A stretch of 64,000 bases of DNA from Devosia sp. YIM 151766 (GCF_030285925.1 NZ_CP127251.1:868001-932000); one strand, 5' to 3'; counted from the first letter of the stretch, positions 36,910-46,209 are shown. Made by a program: numbers and translations. Notes: generated from the letters alone by a model not told the origin.

Positions 36910-37391
36910 TGGAAAATCTCCAATAGCAGGGTTTCGTAGCGCTGCCTGATCGTCTCCACCCATTCGTCGGCATCGATCACGTCGAAGACGTGGATCAGCA
37001 CGGTGCTGCGCTCGCGGTCATGTTCGAGCCAGGCGCTGCCCGGCGTCGCGGTGATGATGCAGGCCAGGATAGCCAGGCCGAACGTATTGGTCAGTTCCAG
37101 CTTCATCTCGACGAACTCGGCGGTGGGATTCGGCCTGGGGCTGAACAGGATCAGCATCACCGCGATATTGGAGCGGATGATGTCCAGCCCGGCCAGCACG
37201 ATGAGTTGCAGCACCTTGAGCGGGCGCCGCACCACCAGCGGCTCGGGAATGACGAGGTCGGCGGCCAGCGACGCGGTCACGGCGATGAAGGTGCCGAGCA
37301 GAATATGGCCGAGCCCCGCCGATTGATGCAGGATCAGCCAGAAAGCCAGCAGCACCCCGGTGAGGATTGGATGGGGCAGCAAACGCTTCAT
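36906..37391 (-). CDS. mnhE: Mrp antiporter subunit E
   Basis: A 161-residue membrane protein. Two or more N-terminal helices, then VLQLIVLAGLDIIRSNIAVM and the ELTNTFGLAILACIITATPGSAW block that marks MrpE. The cytosolic C-terminus carries HVFDVIDADEWVETIRQRYE. It overlaps the subunit D stop by 4 bp. Confidence 0.94.
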   Translation of the reverse strand: MKRLLPHPILTGVLLAFWLILHQSAGLGHILLGTFIAVTASLAADLVIPEPLVVRRPLKVLQLIVLAGLDIIRSNIAVMLILFSPRPNPTAEFVEMKLELTNTFGLAILACIITATPGSAWLEHDRERSTVLIHVFDVIDADEWVETIRQRYETLLLEIFQ

Positions 37392-38986
37392 AGCCCGCCC
37401 CCCACTGACATGACCGTGTCGATATAGCTCTGCGGCGCATGGATGAAGGCCGCCGTCTCGGCGAAGAAGCCCATGGCCGGGCCGGCCGCCAGCGTCATGA
37501 TCACGCAGAGGGCGAGCAGCGCCACGATCGGGCCGATCTCCATCGTCCGCAAGCGCAGGATCTCATCCTCGGGCAGCGAGGTCCAGAAGATGTTGATGCC
37601 GTTGCGCACCATCGAGATCAGCACGAACAGCCCCGAAACGATCAGCGTGCCGATGATCCACCAGGTGGCGGCGTCGGGCGCGCCCTCGGAGCCGAGGGCC
37701 GCGGAGAGCATGGCGAATTTGGCTATGAAACCCGAGAGCGGCGGCAGGCCGGCCATGACCAGCGCCGCAATGGCGAAGCACCAGGAGATAAGGGCGGCCG
37801 CTCCCGGAATGGCGGGGCTGAATTCCTGATCTTCCTCGAGGATTTCCTCCTCGTCGCCATAGAGTTCGAGCGAGACCGCCAGCACCTGGGCCTCGGCGGG
37901 CAATATCTGGTCGATAATGTCCTTGAGCAGGAACAAGGCGCCCGCCGCCAGCGTGGCGACCACGAGATAAAAGAGCGCGCCGCTGGTGACGCCGGGGACA
38001 TTATAGCCCACGGCCAGCAGCAGTGTGCCGGCCGAAACCAGGATGAGATAGCTCGCCAGCCGGTCCAGCGACTTGCTGGACAGAACCCCGATACTGCCAT
38101 AGGCCACCGTCGCCACCCCCAGAACCAGCAGGACGTTCTGGGCGAAGATGGCTTCGGCGCCAGACGCGCCGGCAAAGACCAGCATCCAGAGCCGCAATAT
38201 GGCGTAGAACCCCACCTTGGTCATGACCGCGAACAGGGCCGCCACCGGAGGCGCCGCCGACGAATAGGTATTGGGCAGCCAGAAATGCAGCGGCCAGGAC
38301 CCGGCCTTGACGAGGAAGGCGACGCCCAGCACGGCCGCTCCCGCCTCGAACAGGCCCCGGTCCTCGGCGGCGATATGGGGGGCGGCCCGCGCGATATCGG
38401 CCATGTTGAGCGTGCCGGTAGTGCCATAAATCAAGGCCACGCCGATCAGGAACAGGGAGGAAGCGACCAGATTGATGACGATATAGTGCATCGCGGCGCG
38501 CACGCGATTGCGCCCGCTGCCGAACAGCGCCAGCCCGTAGGAGGCGGCCAGCAGCAATTCGAAGAACACGAAAAGGTTGAACAGGTCGCCGGTGAGGAAG
38601 GCGCCGTTGAGCCCCATGGTCAGCGCATGGAATAGCGGGAAAAAATTGGGACCGCGATCATGCCAGCGCGCCGAGGCATAGACCAGGGCGGCGAGCGACA
38701 GGATGGCGGTGGTCAACACCATGATCGCGGCCAGCCGGTCGGCGACCAGCACGATGCCGAAGGGAACGGGCCAATTGCCGATGGGATAGACCGCCGCGGC
38801 CGTCAGGTCCGATTGCGCCAGCACCACGAAGAGCAGGATGGAGACCAGCAGCAACAGCACGCTGAAGCCGATATTGAGCCCGGCTATGCGCTGGCTGCTG
38901 CGCTGGTCTCCCAGCAGCAGATTGGCGATGGCCGCGATCATCGGAATGAGGATCGGCAGGATGGCGAGATGGTTCAGGCCGGTCAT
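37388..38986 (-). CDS. mnhD: Mrp antiporter subunit D (NuoM/NuoN-like)
   Basis: A 532-residue protein of about 14 helices, homologous to complex I antiporter-like subunits. Seen: FFELLLAASYGLALFG (conserved Glu in TM5), VAFLVKAGSWPLHFWLPNTYSSAAPPVAALFAVMTKVGFYAILR (Lys in TM7 and the HxWLP proton-path region, about 230-275). An acidic loop GDEEEILEEDQEF (about residues 387-399) is longer than in many MrpD proteins. The ATG at 38986 starts 1 bp after the subunit C stop. Confidence 0.95.
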   Translation of the reverse strand: MTGLNHLAILPILIPMIAAIANLLLGDQRSSQRIAGLNIGFSVLLLLVSILLFVVLAQSDLTAAAVYPIGNWPVPFGIVLVADRLAAIMVLTTAILSLAALVYASARWHDRGPNFFPLFHALTMGLNGAFLTGDLFNLFVFFELLLAASYGLALFGSGRNRVRAAMHYIVINLVASSLFLIGVALIYGTTGTLNMADIARAAPHIAAEDRGLFEAGAAVLGVAFLVKAGSWPLHFWLPNTYSSAAPPVAALFAVMTKVGFYAILRLWMLVFAGASGAEAIFAQNVLLVLGVATVAYGSIGVLSSKSLDRLASYLILVSAGTLLLAVGYNVPGVTSGALFYLVVATLAAGALFLLKDIIDQILPAEAQVLAVSLELYGDEEEILEEDQEFSPAIPGAAALISWCFAIAALVMAGLPPLSGFIAKFAMLSAALGSEGAPDAATWWIIGTLIVSGLFVLISMVRNGINIFWTSLPEDEILRLRTMEIGPIVALLALCVIMTLAAGPAMGFFAETAAFIHAPQSYIDTVMSVGGGL

Positions 38987-38987
38987 C

Positions 38988-39323
38988 TCAATTCCCCTTG
39001 CCGTCGACGTGGTCATTGCCGGTCAGGCCGCGGGCGGCCAGCAGCACCACCAGGAACAAGGCGGTCATGGCGAAGCTGATGACGATGGCGGTGAGCACCA
39101 GGGCCTGGGGAACCGGGTCGGTATAATTGGCGGGATCGGCATTGGCGCCCGACAGGACCGGCGCCGCATCCATGCGCAACCGCCCCATGGCCAGGATGAA
39201 CAGGTTGACCGCATAGGACACCAGCGACAGGCCGATAATGACCTGGAAGGTGCGCGGGCGCAGCAGCAGATAGATGCCCGACGAGGTGAGCACGCCGATG
39301 GCGATGGCCAGGGTCAATTCCAT
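38988..39323 (-). CDS. mnhC: Mrp antiporter subunit C (NuoK-like)
   Basis: A 111-residue, three-helix protein like NuoK. LTSSGIYLLLRPRTFQVIIGLSLVSYAVNLFILAMG (about 12-47) and VPQALVLTAIVISFAMTALFLVVLL (about 73-97) are the MrpC blocks. It starts at ATG 39323, overlapping the end of the fused A/B gene by 10 bp. Confidence 0.94.
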   Translation of the reverse strand: MELTLAIAIGVLTSSGIYLLLRPRTFQVIIGLSLVSYAVNLFILAMGRLRMDAAPVLSGANADPANYTDPVPQALVLTAIVISFAMTALFLVVLLAARGLTGNDHVDGKGN

Positions 39324-42259
39324 TTGTCGGCGCCCTCCCGCACTTTGGGCTTGGACGAGCCGGCGGGTTTGGGCCGCCGTATGGATTGGTGGGCGAGGGC
39401 GATCAACATCAGCACCACCGCGCCGACCACCAGGGCGAATACGCCGAGATCGAAGAACAGGGCGGTGGCCATCGGCACCTTGCCGATCAGCGGGATATCC
39501 GCATAGGCGAAGGCCGAGGTGAGGAAGGGCGCGCCCAGCAGCATGGCGCCGACGCCGGTGAGCAGGGCCAGAAGCAGACCCCAGCCGATCCACAGCACCG
39601 GCAGGATGCGCAGCCGCTCTTCCACCCAGCGCGTACCGCCCGCCAGATATTGCAGGATGAAGGCCAGCGACATGATGATGCCGGCGATGAAGCCGCCGCC
39701 CGGCAGGTCGTGGCCGCGCAGGAACATATAGATGGCCACCATGATCACGACCGGGAACATCCAGTTGATGATGAGCGCGGGGATGCGCATGAAGTCGACG
39801 GCGACGTGCTGGCCATCGCCCTGCGCATATTCGTCCAGAACCCGTTGCTGCTCCGGCCGTTCGACACTGTCGGCGGCGGGCCGGAAGCGGCGGAGCAGGC
39901 CGAACACGGCGAGCGCCACGACCCCGAGCACGGTGATCTCGCCCATCGTGTCGAAACCGCGGAAATCCACCAGCATGACATTGACCACATTGGTGCCGCC
40001 GCCCTGGCTATAGGAATTGGCGAGGAAGAAGTCGGAAATGCCGTCCGGCGCCTCGCGGGTCATGATCGCATAGCTGGCGATGGCGGTTCCCAGGCCAATC
40101 AGCACGGCAAGGCCGGCATCGCGGTAGCGGCGGAACCTGACCGGCCAGCTGCGATCTTCGGCCACCGGCTGGCGCTTGGGCAGCCAGCGCAGGCCCAGCA
40201 GGATCAGCACCGTGGTGGCGATTTCCGCCAGCAATTGAGTCAGGGCCAGATCGGGGGCGGAGAACCAGGCGAAGGTGACGCAGGTGGCCAGGCCCGCCGC
40301 CCCCATCAGGATCAATGCAGCCAGCCGATGGAACTTGGCCTGGTGCGCCGCGGCGATGGCGCCGAAGCCACCCAGAAGCCAGACCAGGCCGAGGACGGAA
40401 TCGAAATTGTCCGGCAACGGCAAATTGCCCAGGCGCGCCCAGCCGGCGCCGATCCCCGCCGCGAAGGCCAGGAGTACCACAGTAAAGATTTGCGGTTGCA
40501 GGCGCTGGGTTCCGAAAACCTCGATGACGCGGCGCGCCCAGCGGTTGGTGGCGGTCACCAGGATACGCTCGAAGATACGCTGGCCGCCCAGGTTGCGGGT
40601 CAGCGGCACACCGTCGATATTAATCAGGCGCCGGTAATAGGGCACGTAGATGATGGCGCCGCCCACCAGCGCGATGATGCTCATGACCAGCGGCAGGTTG
40701 AAGCCGTGCCAGACCGACAGGCTGTAATAGGGCGTGTCCACGCCCAGTACCGACTGCACTGCCGCCGCCAGATAGGGGGCGACGGTGATGCCGGGAATGA
40801 TGCCCACCGCCAGGCAGACCAGAACCAGGAATTCGATGGGCCGCCGCATCAGCGCCGGCGGCTCATGCGGAATCTTTTCAAGCTCGGTCGGCTCGGGGCC
40901 GAAGAAAACGCCATGCACGAACTTGATCGAATAGGCAACGCTGAGCATGCCCGCCAGGGTCGCGATGATCGGCAGCGACAGGTTGACGAAGATGTTGGGA
41001 TCGAATTCCGCGGTTTCGGTGAAGAACATTTCCTTGGACAGGAAGCCGTTCAGCAGCGGCACCCCGGCCATGGCGGCGCTGGCGATGATGGCCAGGGTCG
41101 CGGTGAACGGCATGTATTTGCGCAGATTGCTCAGCTTGCGCACGTCGCGCGTGCCGGCCTCGTGGTCGATGATGCCCACCGCCATGAACAACGACGCCTT
41201 GAACGTGGCGTGATTGGCGATGTGGAAAATGGCGGCGACGGCGGCCAGCGGCGTACCCATGCCCAGAAGCGTGGTGATGAGCCCGAGATGCGAAATGGTC
41301 GAATAGGCCAACAGGCCCTTGAGATCGCGCTGGAACAGGGCGGCATAGGCCCCGAAAAGCAGCGTGGCCAGCCCGGTATAGGTGACGATCCAGAACCAGA
41401 GCTGGCTGTCGGACATGACCGGCCAGAACCGCGCCAGCAGGAAGACGCCCGCCTTCACCATGGTGGCCGAATGCAGATAGGCCGAAACCGGCGTCGGCGC
41501 GGTCATGGCATTGGGCAGCCAGAACTGGAAGGGGAATTGCGCGCTCTTGGTGAAGGCCGCCAGCAGCAGCAGCAGCAATGTCACCGGATAGAGCGGGCTG
41601 TCCACCAGCACCCTGCCGGAAGCGAGCACCACGTCCAGCTCGTAGCTGCCCACGATATGGCCGACCAGCATCATGGCGACGAACAAAGCGAGGCCGCCCG
41701 TGCCGGTGATGATCAAGGCCATGCGCGCCCCGTCGCGCGCGTCGCTGCGGTGATACCAATAGCCGATGAGCAGGAAGGAAACGAGGCTGGTCATTTCCCA
41801 GAAAATGGCGAGCTGGATGATATTGCCTGAGATGACCAGTCCCAGCATGGAGCCCATAAAGGCCAGCAGCAGCGAATAGAAGCGGGCGATCGGGTCCTTG
41901 GGGGACATGTAATAGCGCGCATAAAGCACGATCAGAAAACCGATAACGGTGATCAGCACCGAGAACAGCCAGGCGAAGCCATCGAGCCGCAACACCAGAT
42001 TGAGCCCGATCTGCGGAATCCATTCGAGCCTGGTGCTGACGACGCCGCCATTGCTGACCAGCGGAAACAGGCTGATGGACAATAGGCTGAGAACGCCGGA
42101 CACGATGGCCGTTATCCACACCGCGCCTCTATTGCCCCGGCCGGGAAGCGCCAGGACCAGCGCGCAGGCCATGAACGGCAGCACGGCGAGAAGCGTCAGG
42201 GCAAGATCGGTTGACAAGTGGGGCAGGGGACCGGTCCTCGCGATAGAATCTCCAGTCAA
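39314..42259 (-). CDS. mnhA: Mrp antiporter subunit A/B fusion (NuoL-like plus MnhB)
   Basis: A 981-residue, about 21-helix subunit. The N-terminal part (about 1-780) is MrpA: IFWEMTSLVSFLLIGYW, AAFTKSAQFPFQFWLPNAMTAPTPVSAYLHSATMVKAG (about 215-255) and FHIANHATFKASLFMAVGIIDHEAGTRD. From about residue 830 an MnhB domain follows (MRIPALIINWMFPVVIMVAIY, PGGGFIAGIIMSLAFILQYLAGG). The A/B fusion is standard in rhizobial Pha systems. The annotated start is a TTG at 42259. A TTG at 42217 (STDLALTLL) would also give a sensible N-terminus. Neither has a good ribosome site. Confidence 0.94.
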   Translation of the reverse strand: MTGDSIARTGPLPHLSTDLALTLLAVLPFMACALVLALPGRGNRGAVWITAIVSGVLSLLSISLFPLVSNGGVVSTRLEWIPQIGLNLVLRLDGFAWLFSVLITVIGFLIVLYARYYMSPKDPIARFYSLLLAFMGSMLGLVISGNIIQLAIFWEMTSLVSFLLIGYWYHRSDARDGARMALIITGTGGLALFVAMMLVGHIVGSYELDVVLASGRVLVDSPLYPVTLLLLLLAAFTKSAQFPFQFWLPNAMTAPTPVSAYLHSATMVKAGVFLLARFWPVMSDSQLWFWIVTYTGLATLLFGAYAALFQRDLKGLLAYSTISHLGLITTLLGMGTPLAAVAAIFHIANHATFKASLFMAVGIIDHEAGTRDVRKLSNLRKYMPFTATLAIIASAAMAGVPLLNGFLSKEMFFTETAEFDPNIFVNLSLPIIATLAGMLSVAYSIKFVHGVFFGPEPTELEKIPHEPPALMRRPIEFLVLVCLAVGIIPGITVAPYLAAAVQSVLGVDTPYYSLSVWHGFNLPLVMSIIALVGGAIIYVPYYRRLINIDGVPLTRNLGGQRIFERILVTATNRWARRVIEVFGTQRLQPQIFTVVLLAFAAGIGAGWARLGNLPLPDNFDSVLGLVWLLGGFGAIAAAHQAKFHRLAALILMGAAGLATCVTFAWFSAPDLALTQLLAEIATTVLILLGLRWLPKRQPVAEDRSWPVRFRRYRDAGLAVLIGLGTAIASYAIMTREAPDGISDFFLANSYSQGGGTNVVNVMLVDFRGFDTMGEITVLGVVALAVFGLLRRFRPAADSVERPEQQRVLDEYAQGDGQHVAVDFMRIPALIINWMFPVVIMVAIYMFLRGHDLPGGGFIAGIIMSLAFILQYLAGGTRWVEERLRILPVLWIGWGLLLALLTGVGAMLLGAPFLTSAFAYADIPLIGKVPMATALFFDLGVFALVVGAVVLMLIALAHQSIRRPKPAGSSKPKVREGADKWN

Positions 42260-42454
42260 CGTATAGGGATAGTGATGCGGGATGAGAAGGTGGTTTCACA
42301 TCTCTTTATCGCGAACGGCCGGTGCGGCGCGTCGCCGCGCTTTTTTTGGCGGCGGCGCCGCCCGCGACCGGCTCCATGAGCCGGCCCCATATCAAGACGG
42401 CTCGACCTTCTGCCCGGTCCGGTGTTATCCGGAAAGGGAATCCGGAGAGATGCC
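42260..42454. other. Divergent promoter gap between the Mrp operon and the FAD-protein gene
   Basis: A 195-bp gap that must hold both promoters. It includes a short hairpin followed by seven Ts (GCGGCG/CGCCGC at 42322-42336, Ts at 42339-42345) that would read as a weak rightward terminator. No rightward gene precedes it, so it could be an attenuator in the FAD-protein leader or chance. Confidence 0.3.
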
Positions 42455-43810
42455 ATGACCAATAGCGGTCGCCAATCCATCACCATTATCGGCGGCGGCG
42501 CCAGCGGCGTCTTGCTGGCCGCCCATCTGCTGCGCCATCCCGATCCGAACCTGCGCGTCACCCTGATCGAACGTCAGGGGCGCTTTGGCCAGGGCCTCGC
42601 CTATTCGGCCCGTCATCGCAATCACCGGGTCAATGTGCCGGCCCTGGGCATGAGCGCCTTTGCCGACGATCCCGAGCATTTCTGGCGCTGGTTGCAGCAC
42701 AAGGAGCCGGGGCGCCATGCCTCGCCCTGGACCTTCGTGCCGCGCCGGCTCTATGGCGCCTATCTGGAGGATGTGCTGCGCGAGGCCGGCGAACGCCTGC
42801 CCGGCCGGCTGGTGGTGCTGTCCGAGGAAGTCGAAGCCCTGCACGAAACCCCCAAGGGCGTCGAAATCGCCTTGGGCAACGGCACCAGCCTCGCCAGCCG
42901 CTGGGCCATTCTCGCCGTGGGGCACGAAACGCAGCCCTTGCGCGGCAAGGGCATTGCCGTGCGCGCCGGTTCCGACAGCGATACGGCGCTCGACCCCGAA
43001 GCCCATGTGATGATTCTCGGCTCCGGCCTCAGCATGGTCGACGCTTGGGTGTCGCTCTCCGATGCCGGCCATGCCGGCCCGATCACGGTCGTGTCCCGCA
43101 ATGGCCTGGTGCCGCGCGGCCACCGCGATGTCGCGCCGCTGGACATCGCCGCGGACGACGTGCCTTTCGGAGCCAGCCTCAACGATCTTACCGCCTGGTT
43201 CCGCGCCCTGGTGACGAAAACCGAAAGCCGGGGCGGAGATTGGCGCAGCGTCGTGGATGGTCTCCGCCCGTATAATCAACGCCTCTGGCAAAGCTGGCCG
43301 GTGCGTGAAAAACGCCAATTCCTGCGCCATGCCCGCCCCTGGTGGAATATCCACCGCCACCGCCTGCCGCCCGACCTGCATGCGGGCCTGGTGAAGGCGA
43401 TAGAGGCGGGACAGGTCCAATTGGTCGCCGCCGAATTCGTCGATATCGAGCGCGCCGGCAAGGCCGTGCGCGCCATTATCCGGCCCCGTGGCACCAAGAG
43501 GCGCGAAATCGTCGAAGTGGCGCGGGTCTATGATTGCGGCGGCGTCACCGTGGACGTGCGCGCCAGCGCCAATCCGGTGATCCGCCAGCTGATCCAATCC
43601 GGCGCCGCCCGCCCCGACGCCATGCGTATCGGCCTCGACGTCGACGAAAACTGCGCCCTGATCGCCGCCGACGGCAGCGTTTCACCCCGCGTAAGGGTCG
43701 TCGGGCCGCTGACCCGCGGCCGCTATTTCGAGATCGAGGCCATCCCCGACATCCGCCTGCAATGCCGCGCCGTCGCGGACAATATCATGGCCGGGGAAGC
43801 GGCTAGCTGA
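42455..43810 (+). CDS. FAD/NAD(P)-binding oxidoreductase-like protein (FAD-NAD_binding_9 type)
   Basis: A 451-residue flavoprotein. The N-terminal dinucleotide motif ITIIGGGASGVLLAAHLLR (about residues 8-26), the GQGLAYSARHRNHRVNVPA block (about 46-64), which typifies this family, and a second Rossmann motif VMILGSGLSMVDAWVSL (about 177-193) are seen. GPLTRGRYFEIEAIPDIR near the end matches the C-terminal FAD-contact region. The family is poorly characterised. Some relatives sit in siderophore, amino-acid or hydroxylation pathways. It starts at 42455 after GGAGAG. No partner gene suggests a substrate. Confidence 0.8.
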   Translation: MTNSGRQSITIIGGGASGVLLAAHLLRHPDPNLRVTLIERQGRFGQGLAYSARHRNHRVNVPALGMSAFADDPEHFWRWLQHKEPGRHASPWTFVPRRLYGAYLEDVLREAGERLPGRLVVLSEEVEALHETPKGVEIALGNGTSLASRWAILAVGHETQPLRGKGIAVRAGSDSDTALDPEAHVMILGSGLSMVDAWVSLSDAGHAGPITVVSRNGLVPRGHRDVAPLDIAADDVPFGASLNDLTAWFRALVTKTESRGGDWRSVVDGLRPYNQRLWQSWPVREKRQFLRHARPWWNIHRHRLPPDLHAGLVKAIEAGQVQLVAAEFVDIERAGKAVRAIIRPRGTKRREIVEVARVYDCGGVTVDVRASANPVIRQLIQSGAARPDAMRIGLDVDENCALIAADGSVSPRVRVVGPLTRGRYFEIEAIPDIRLQCRAVADNIMAGEAAS

Positions 43811-43835
43811 ACGCTGCCAGCGCGCTGCGGGAAGG

Positions 43836-44567
43836 TCAGGCCGTCCAGCCCCCGTCGATGATATGGACCTGTCCGGTCGTATAGGTCGCCCCGGCCAGAT
43901 AGACGGCGAGATCGGCCACTTCCTCGGGCCGGGCGATGCGGCCGATGGGCTGGCGGGCGATGAAGGCCTTGCGGGCGCCCTCGAAATCGCCGGTCGCATG
44001 CCAGCGCTCATGCAGGCTCGGGCTCTCCACCGTGCCCGGGCAGATGGCGTTCACCCGGATATTGGCTGTGGTGTAATCGGCGGCGATGGATTTGGTCAGC
44101 CCCACGACCGCCGCCTTGGAAATCGTATAGGCGGCGCGATTGGGCACGCCTTTCACCGAGGAGGCGACCGTCGCCATATTGATGATGGCGCCATCGCGGC
44201 GCTCCAGCATTTGCGGCAAGACCGCCTTGATGGTGCGAATCTGCGCCCGGACATTGAGGTCGAGAGCAAAGTCGAGATCGGCCTCGCTCATCTCCAGCAC
44301 CGTGCCGGAATGGACGACGCCGGCGCAATTGAACAGCACGTCGATCTGACCGATTTCGGCCACGGCCTGGTTGACCGCCGCCGCGGACAGCACGTCGAGC
44401 ACCCGGGTCGAGACATTGTCCATGCCGTCCAGTTCGGCGAGCCTGTCCGCATTGATATCGGTGGCGACGACCCTGGCGCCGGCGCGGGCAAAGGCCTCCA
44501 CCGAGGCGCGGCCAATACCCTGCGCGGCGGCGGTGATGAGAACGAGTTTTCCGGTGAGGTTGGCCAT
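43836..44567 (-). CDS. SDR-family dehydrogenase, BDH2 / 2-keto-3-deoxy-L-fuconate dehydrogenase-like
   Basis: A 243-residue NAD-dependent short-chain dehydrogenase. TAAAQGIGRA replaces the usual TGxxxGIG (residues 12-21), Asp in VVATDIN favours NAD+, and then come NCAG, the INMATVASSVKGVPNR block (about 131-147) and YTISK (about 148-152). VKGVPNR, CPGTVESPSL and HIIDGGW are shared with human BDH2 (DHRS6) and with bacterial 2-keto-3-deoxy-L-fuconate dehydrogenases. It is divergent from the TRAP genes across a 113-bp gap with repeated operator-like sequence. A role in sugar-acid oxidation beside an acid transporter is plausible. Confidence 0.88.
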   Translation of the reverse strand: MANLTGKLVLITAAAQGIGRASVEAFARAGARVVATDINADRLAELDGMDNVSTRVLDVLSAAAVNQAVAEIGQIDVLFNCAGVVHSGTVLEMSEADLDFALDLNVRAQIRTIKAVLPQMLERRDGAIINMATVASSVKGVPNRAAYTISKAAVVGLTKSIAADYTTANIRVNAICPGTVESPSLHERWHATGDFEGARKAFIARQPIGRIARPEEVADLAVYLAGATYTTGQVHIIDGGWTA

Positions 44568-44590
44568 CTATGTCCCTTCCTTGAAGTGGG

Positions 44591-44643
44591 TTGACGCTGA
44601 TATCTCATCGATATATGAAAAACAATTGTTATATATGAAAAAC
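44591..44643 (+). promoter_or_regulatory. TRAP promoter and tandem operator-like repeat
   Basis: TTGACG (44591-44596) and TATGAA (44614-44619) are 17 bp apart and read rightward. Overlapping and following them are two identical 13-bp direct repeats ATATATGAAAAAC (44611-44623 and 44631-44643), with exact 20-bp period and an AACAATTGTT palindrome between. The position suits an IclR-type regulator controlling both the SDR and TRAP genes. Confidence 0.5.
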
Positions 44644-44680
44644 GTGCCGTCCGAGGATTGCGGCTCGTGGGAGAGATTCA

Positions 44681-45664
44681 ATGAAATTCACTATCGCCGC
44701 ATCTGCGGCAGCCCTGCTCGCTGCCAGCTTTGTCGTTCCGGCCCAGGCCCAGTCCGTGGTGCGCTTTGCCCATATGAATTCGCCGGAGCATTTCGTTCAT
44801 CTGGCTGCCGTGGACATGGCCAAGGCGGTGGAAGAGCGCAGCAATGGCGAGCTGAAGATCGAGCTTTTCCCCAGCGGCCAATTGGGCGAAAACGGCGCGG
44901 TCGTCGAACAGACGTCCTTCGGCGCCGACCTGATGGGGCAGGTGGGTATCGGCATGCTGGCCGATTACGCACCGGACTATTCCATCGTGCTCTATCCGTT
45001 TCTCTATCCCGATTTCGAGGGTGCCAAGCGCCTTTTGGCCAGCGACCTGATCCAGGAGCTCGAGGCCAAGGTCGCCTAGAACAATATCAAGGTTCTCTGC
45101 TACGCTCATTTCGGCGTCCGCGACCTTTACACGCGCGACCGCGAAGTGCGCACGCCTGCCGATTCCGAAGGTTTGAGCATCCGGGTGCAGCCGGTGACCA
45201 TCTATACCGAAATGGTGCGGCTGGTCTTCGGCGGCGCGGCAACGCCTATGCCCTGGCCCGACGTCTATAGCGCCCTGGCGCAGGGCGTTATCGATTCTGC
45301 CGAAGCCCCGCCCTCGGCGATGATCGACCAGAAGCATTATGAGAATGCCAAATACTTCATCCAGACCAACCACATGACCGACATCGTCCCGATCACGGTC
45401 AGCGAGTCCTGGTTCAACAATCTCAGCGAAGCCAACCAGGCTATTTTCCAGGAAGAAGCCGATATCGCCTGCGAGAGCATGTCGGCGGCGTCCATCGCCA
45501 GCTATGAAGAAGGCATCGAGACGCTCGCTGCCAATGGCATGACCATCATTTCCGACGTCGATCGCGCCGCCTTTGCCGAGCGCGCCGGCGGCATTGCCGC
45601 CGCCTTCCCGGAATGGAGCGAAGGTCTCTACGAACGCGCCAAGGCCATCGTGGACGGCCAGTAA
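44681..45664 (+). pseudogene. TRAP transporter periplasmic binding protein (DctP type), interrupted by an in-frame TAG
   Basis: The DctP-family frame is continuous from 44681 to 45664 (327 sense-length codons), except codon 133, which is TAG at 45077-45079 (context EAKVA-stop-NNIKVLCY). Both sides stay in the same frame and both match the family: the signal peptide MKFTIAASAAALLAASFVVPAQA, then VVRFAHMNSPEH; after the stop LSIRVQPVTIYTEMVRLVFGGAATPMPWPDVYSALAQGVID carries the conserved carboxylate-binding Arg region. A single base change from GAG or AAG explains it. It may be a true pseudogene, a sequencing error, or a readthrough site. A new ATG or GTG could start the second half only without an export signal. 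Confidence 0.85.
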
Positions 45665-45672
45665 GGCTTGAT

Positions 45673-45697
45673 CGGCCCGGACATGTTGTCCGGGCCG
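45673..45697 (+). terminator. Intercistronic hairpin after the TRAP binding-protein gene
   Basis: A perfect 11-bp stem (CGGCCCGGACA / TGTCCGGGCCG) with TGT loop, 9 bp after the dctP stop and before the dctQ ribosome site, without a U-tract. This is the same placement as the hairpin behind the sugar-binding-protein gene at 23893. Confidence 0.6.
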
Positions 45698-45720
45698 TCG
45701 CATCTTTGAGGGAGGGGAGC

Positions 45721-46209
45721 TTGCAGGCATTCTCCAGAAAATTCGACGCCGCATTGGGCGGGCTGGACAGGGCACTGGTGGCGCTGACTGTGATCGCGCT
45801 CATCGTGCTGGTCGGCGTGGTCTTCGGCGCTGTGGTCATGCGCTATGTGTTCCATGCGCCGCTGATCTTTTCCTTCGACCTGTCGACCTTGCTCTTTGCC
45901 TGGGTGGTCTTTGTCGGGCTGGCCATCGCCGATCACGACGATGCGCATATGGGTCTCGATCTGGTGGTCAAGGTGGGCAATGACACCATCCGCCAGGCGC
46001 TGATCCTGGTGCGGCTGGTGCTGGTCCTGGCGCTCTCGGTCTATCTCGCCTGGATCGGCTGGCAGCTCTATCAGCGCACCGGGGCGCAAATCTCTTCGCT
46101 GCGCATCTCCGCGCGCTGGCTTTATCTTTCCATGCCGATCGGGTTCGGGCTGCTGGCCTTGTCCTATATCGGCCGTATCGTCCGGCTCGCCGCCGGTGGA
46201 GCGCGCTGA
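45721..46209 (+). CDS. TRAP transporter small permease (DctQ type)
   Basis: A 162-residue, four-helix membrane protein. It starts at TTG 45721 directly after GGAGGGGAG, which decides the start over a longer upstream frame. The blocks IALIVLVGVVFGAVVMRYVFHAPLIFSFDLSTLLFAWVVFVG (about 20-61) and AHMGLDLVV are typical of DctQ. Its stop shares one base with the dctM start. Confidence 0.9.
   Translation: MQAFSRKFDAALGGLDRALVALTVIALIVLVGVVFGAVVMRYVFHAPLIFSFDLSTLLFAWVVFVGLAIADHDDAHMGLDLVVKVGNDTIRQALILVRLVLVLALSVYLAWIGWQLYQRTGAQISSLRISARWLYLSMPIGFGLLALSYIGRIVRLAAGGAR

Noticed and set aside
39386..41830. 814-codon plus-strand frame opposite the Mrp A/B gene
   Set aside because: Antisense of a membrane-protein gene, giving His/Glu/Gln-rich sequence. 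No start signals or domain.
42322..42345. Hairpin plus T7 as a terminator of a gene
   Set aside because: No rightward gene lies upstream of it. The stem is only 6 bp in very GC-rich sequence, so kept only as a note in the gap entry.
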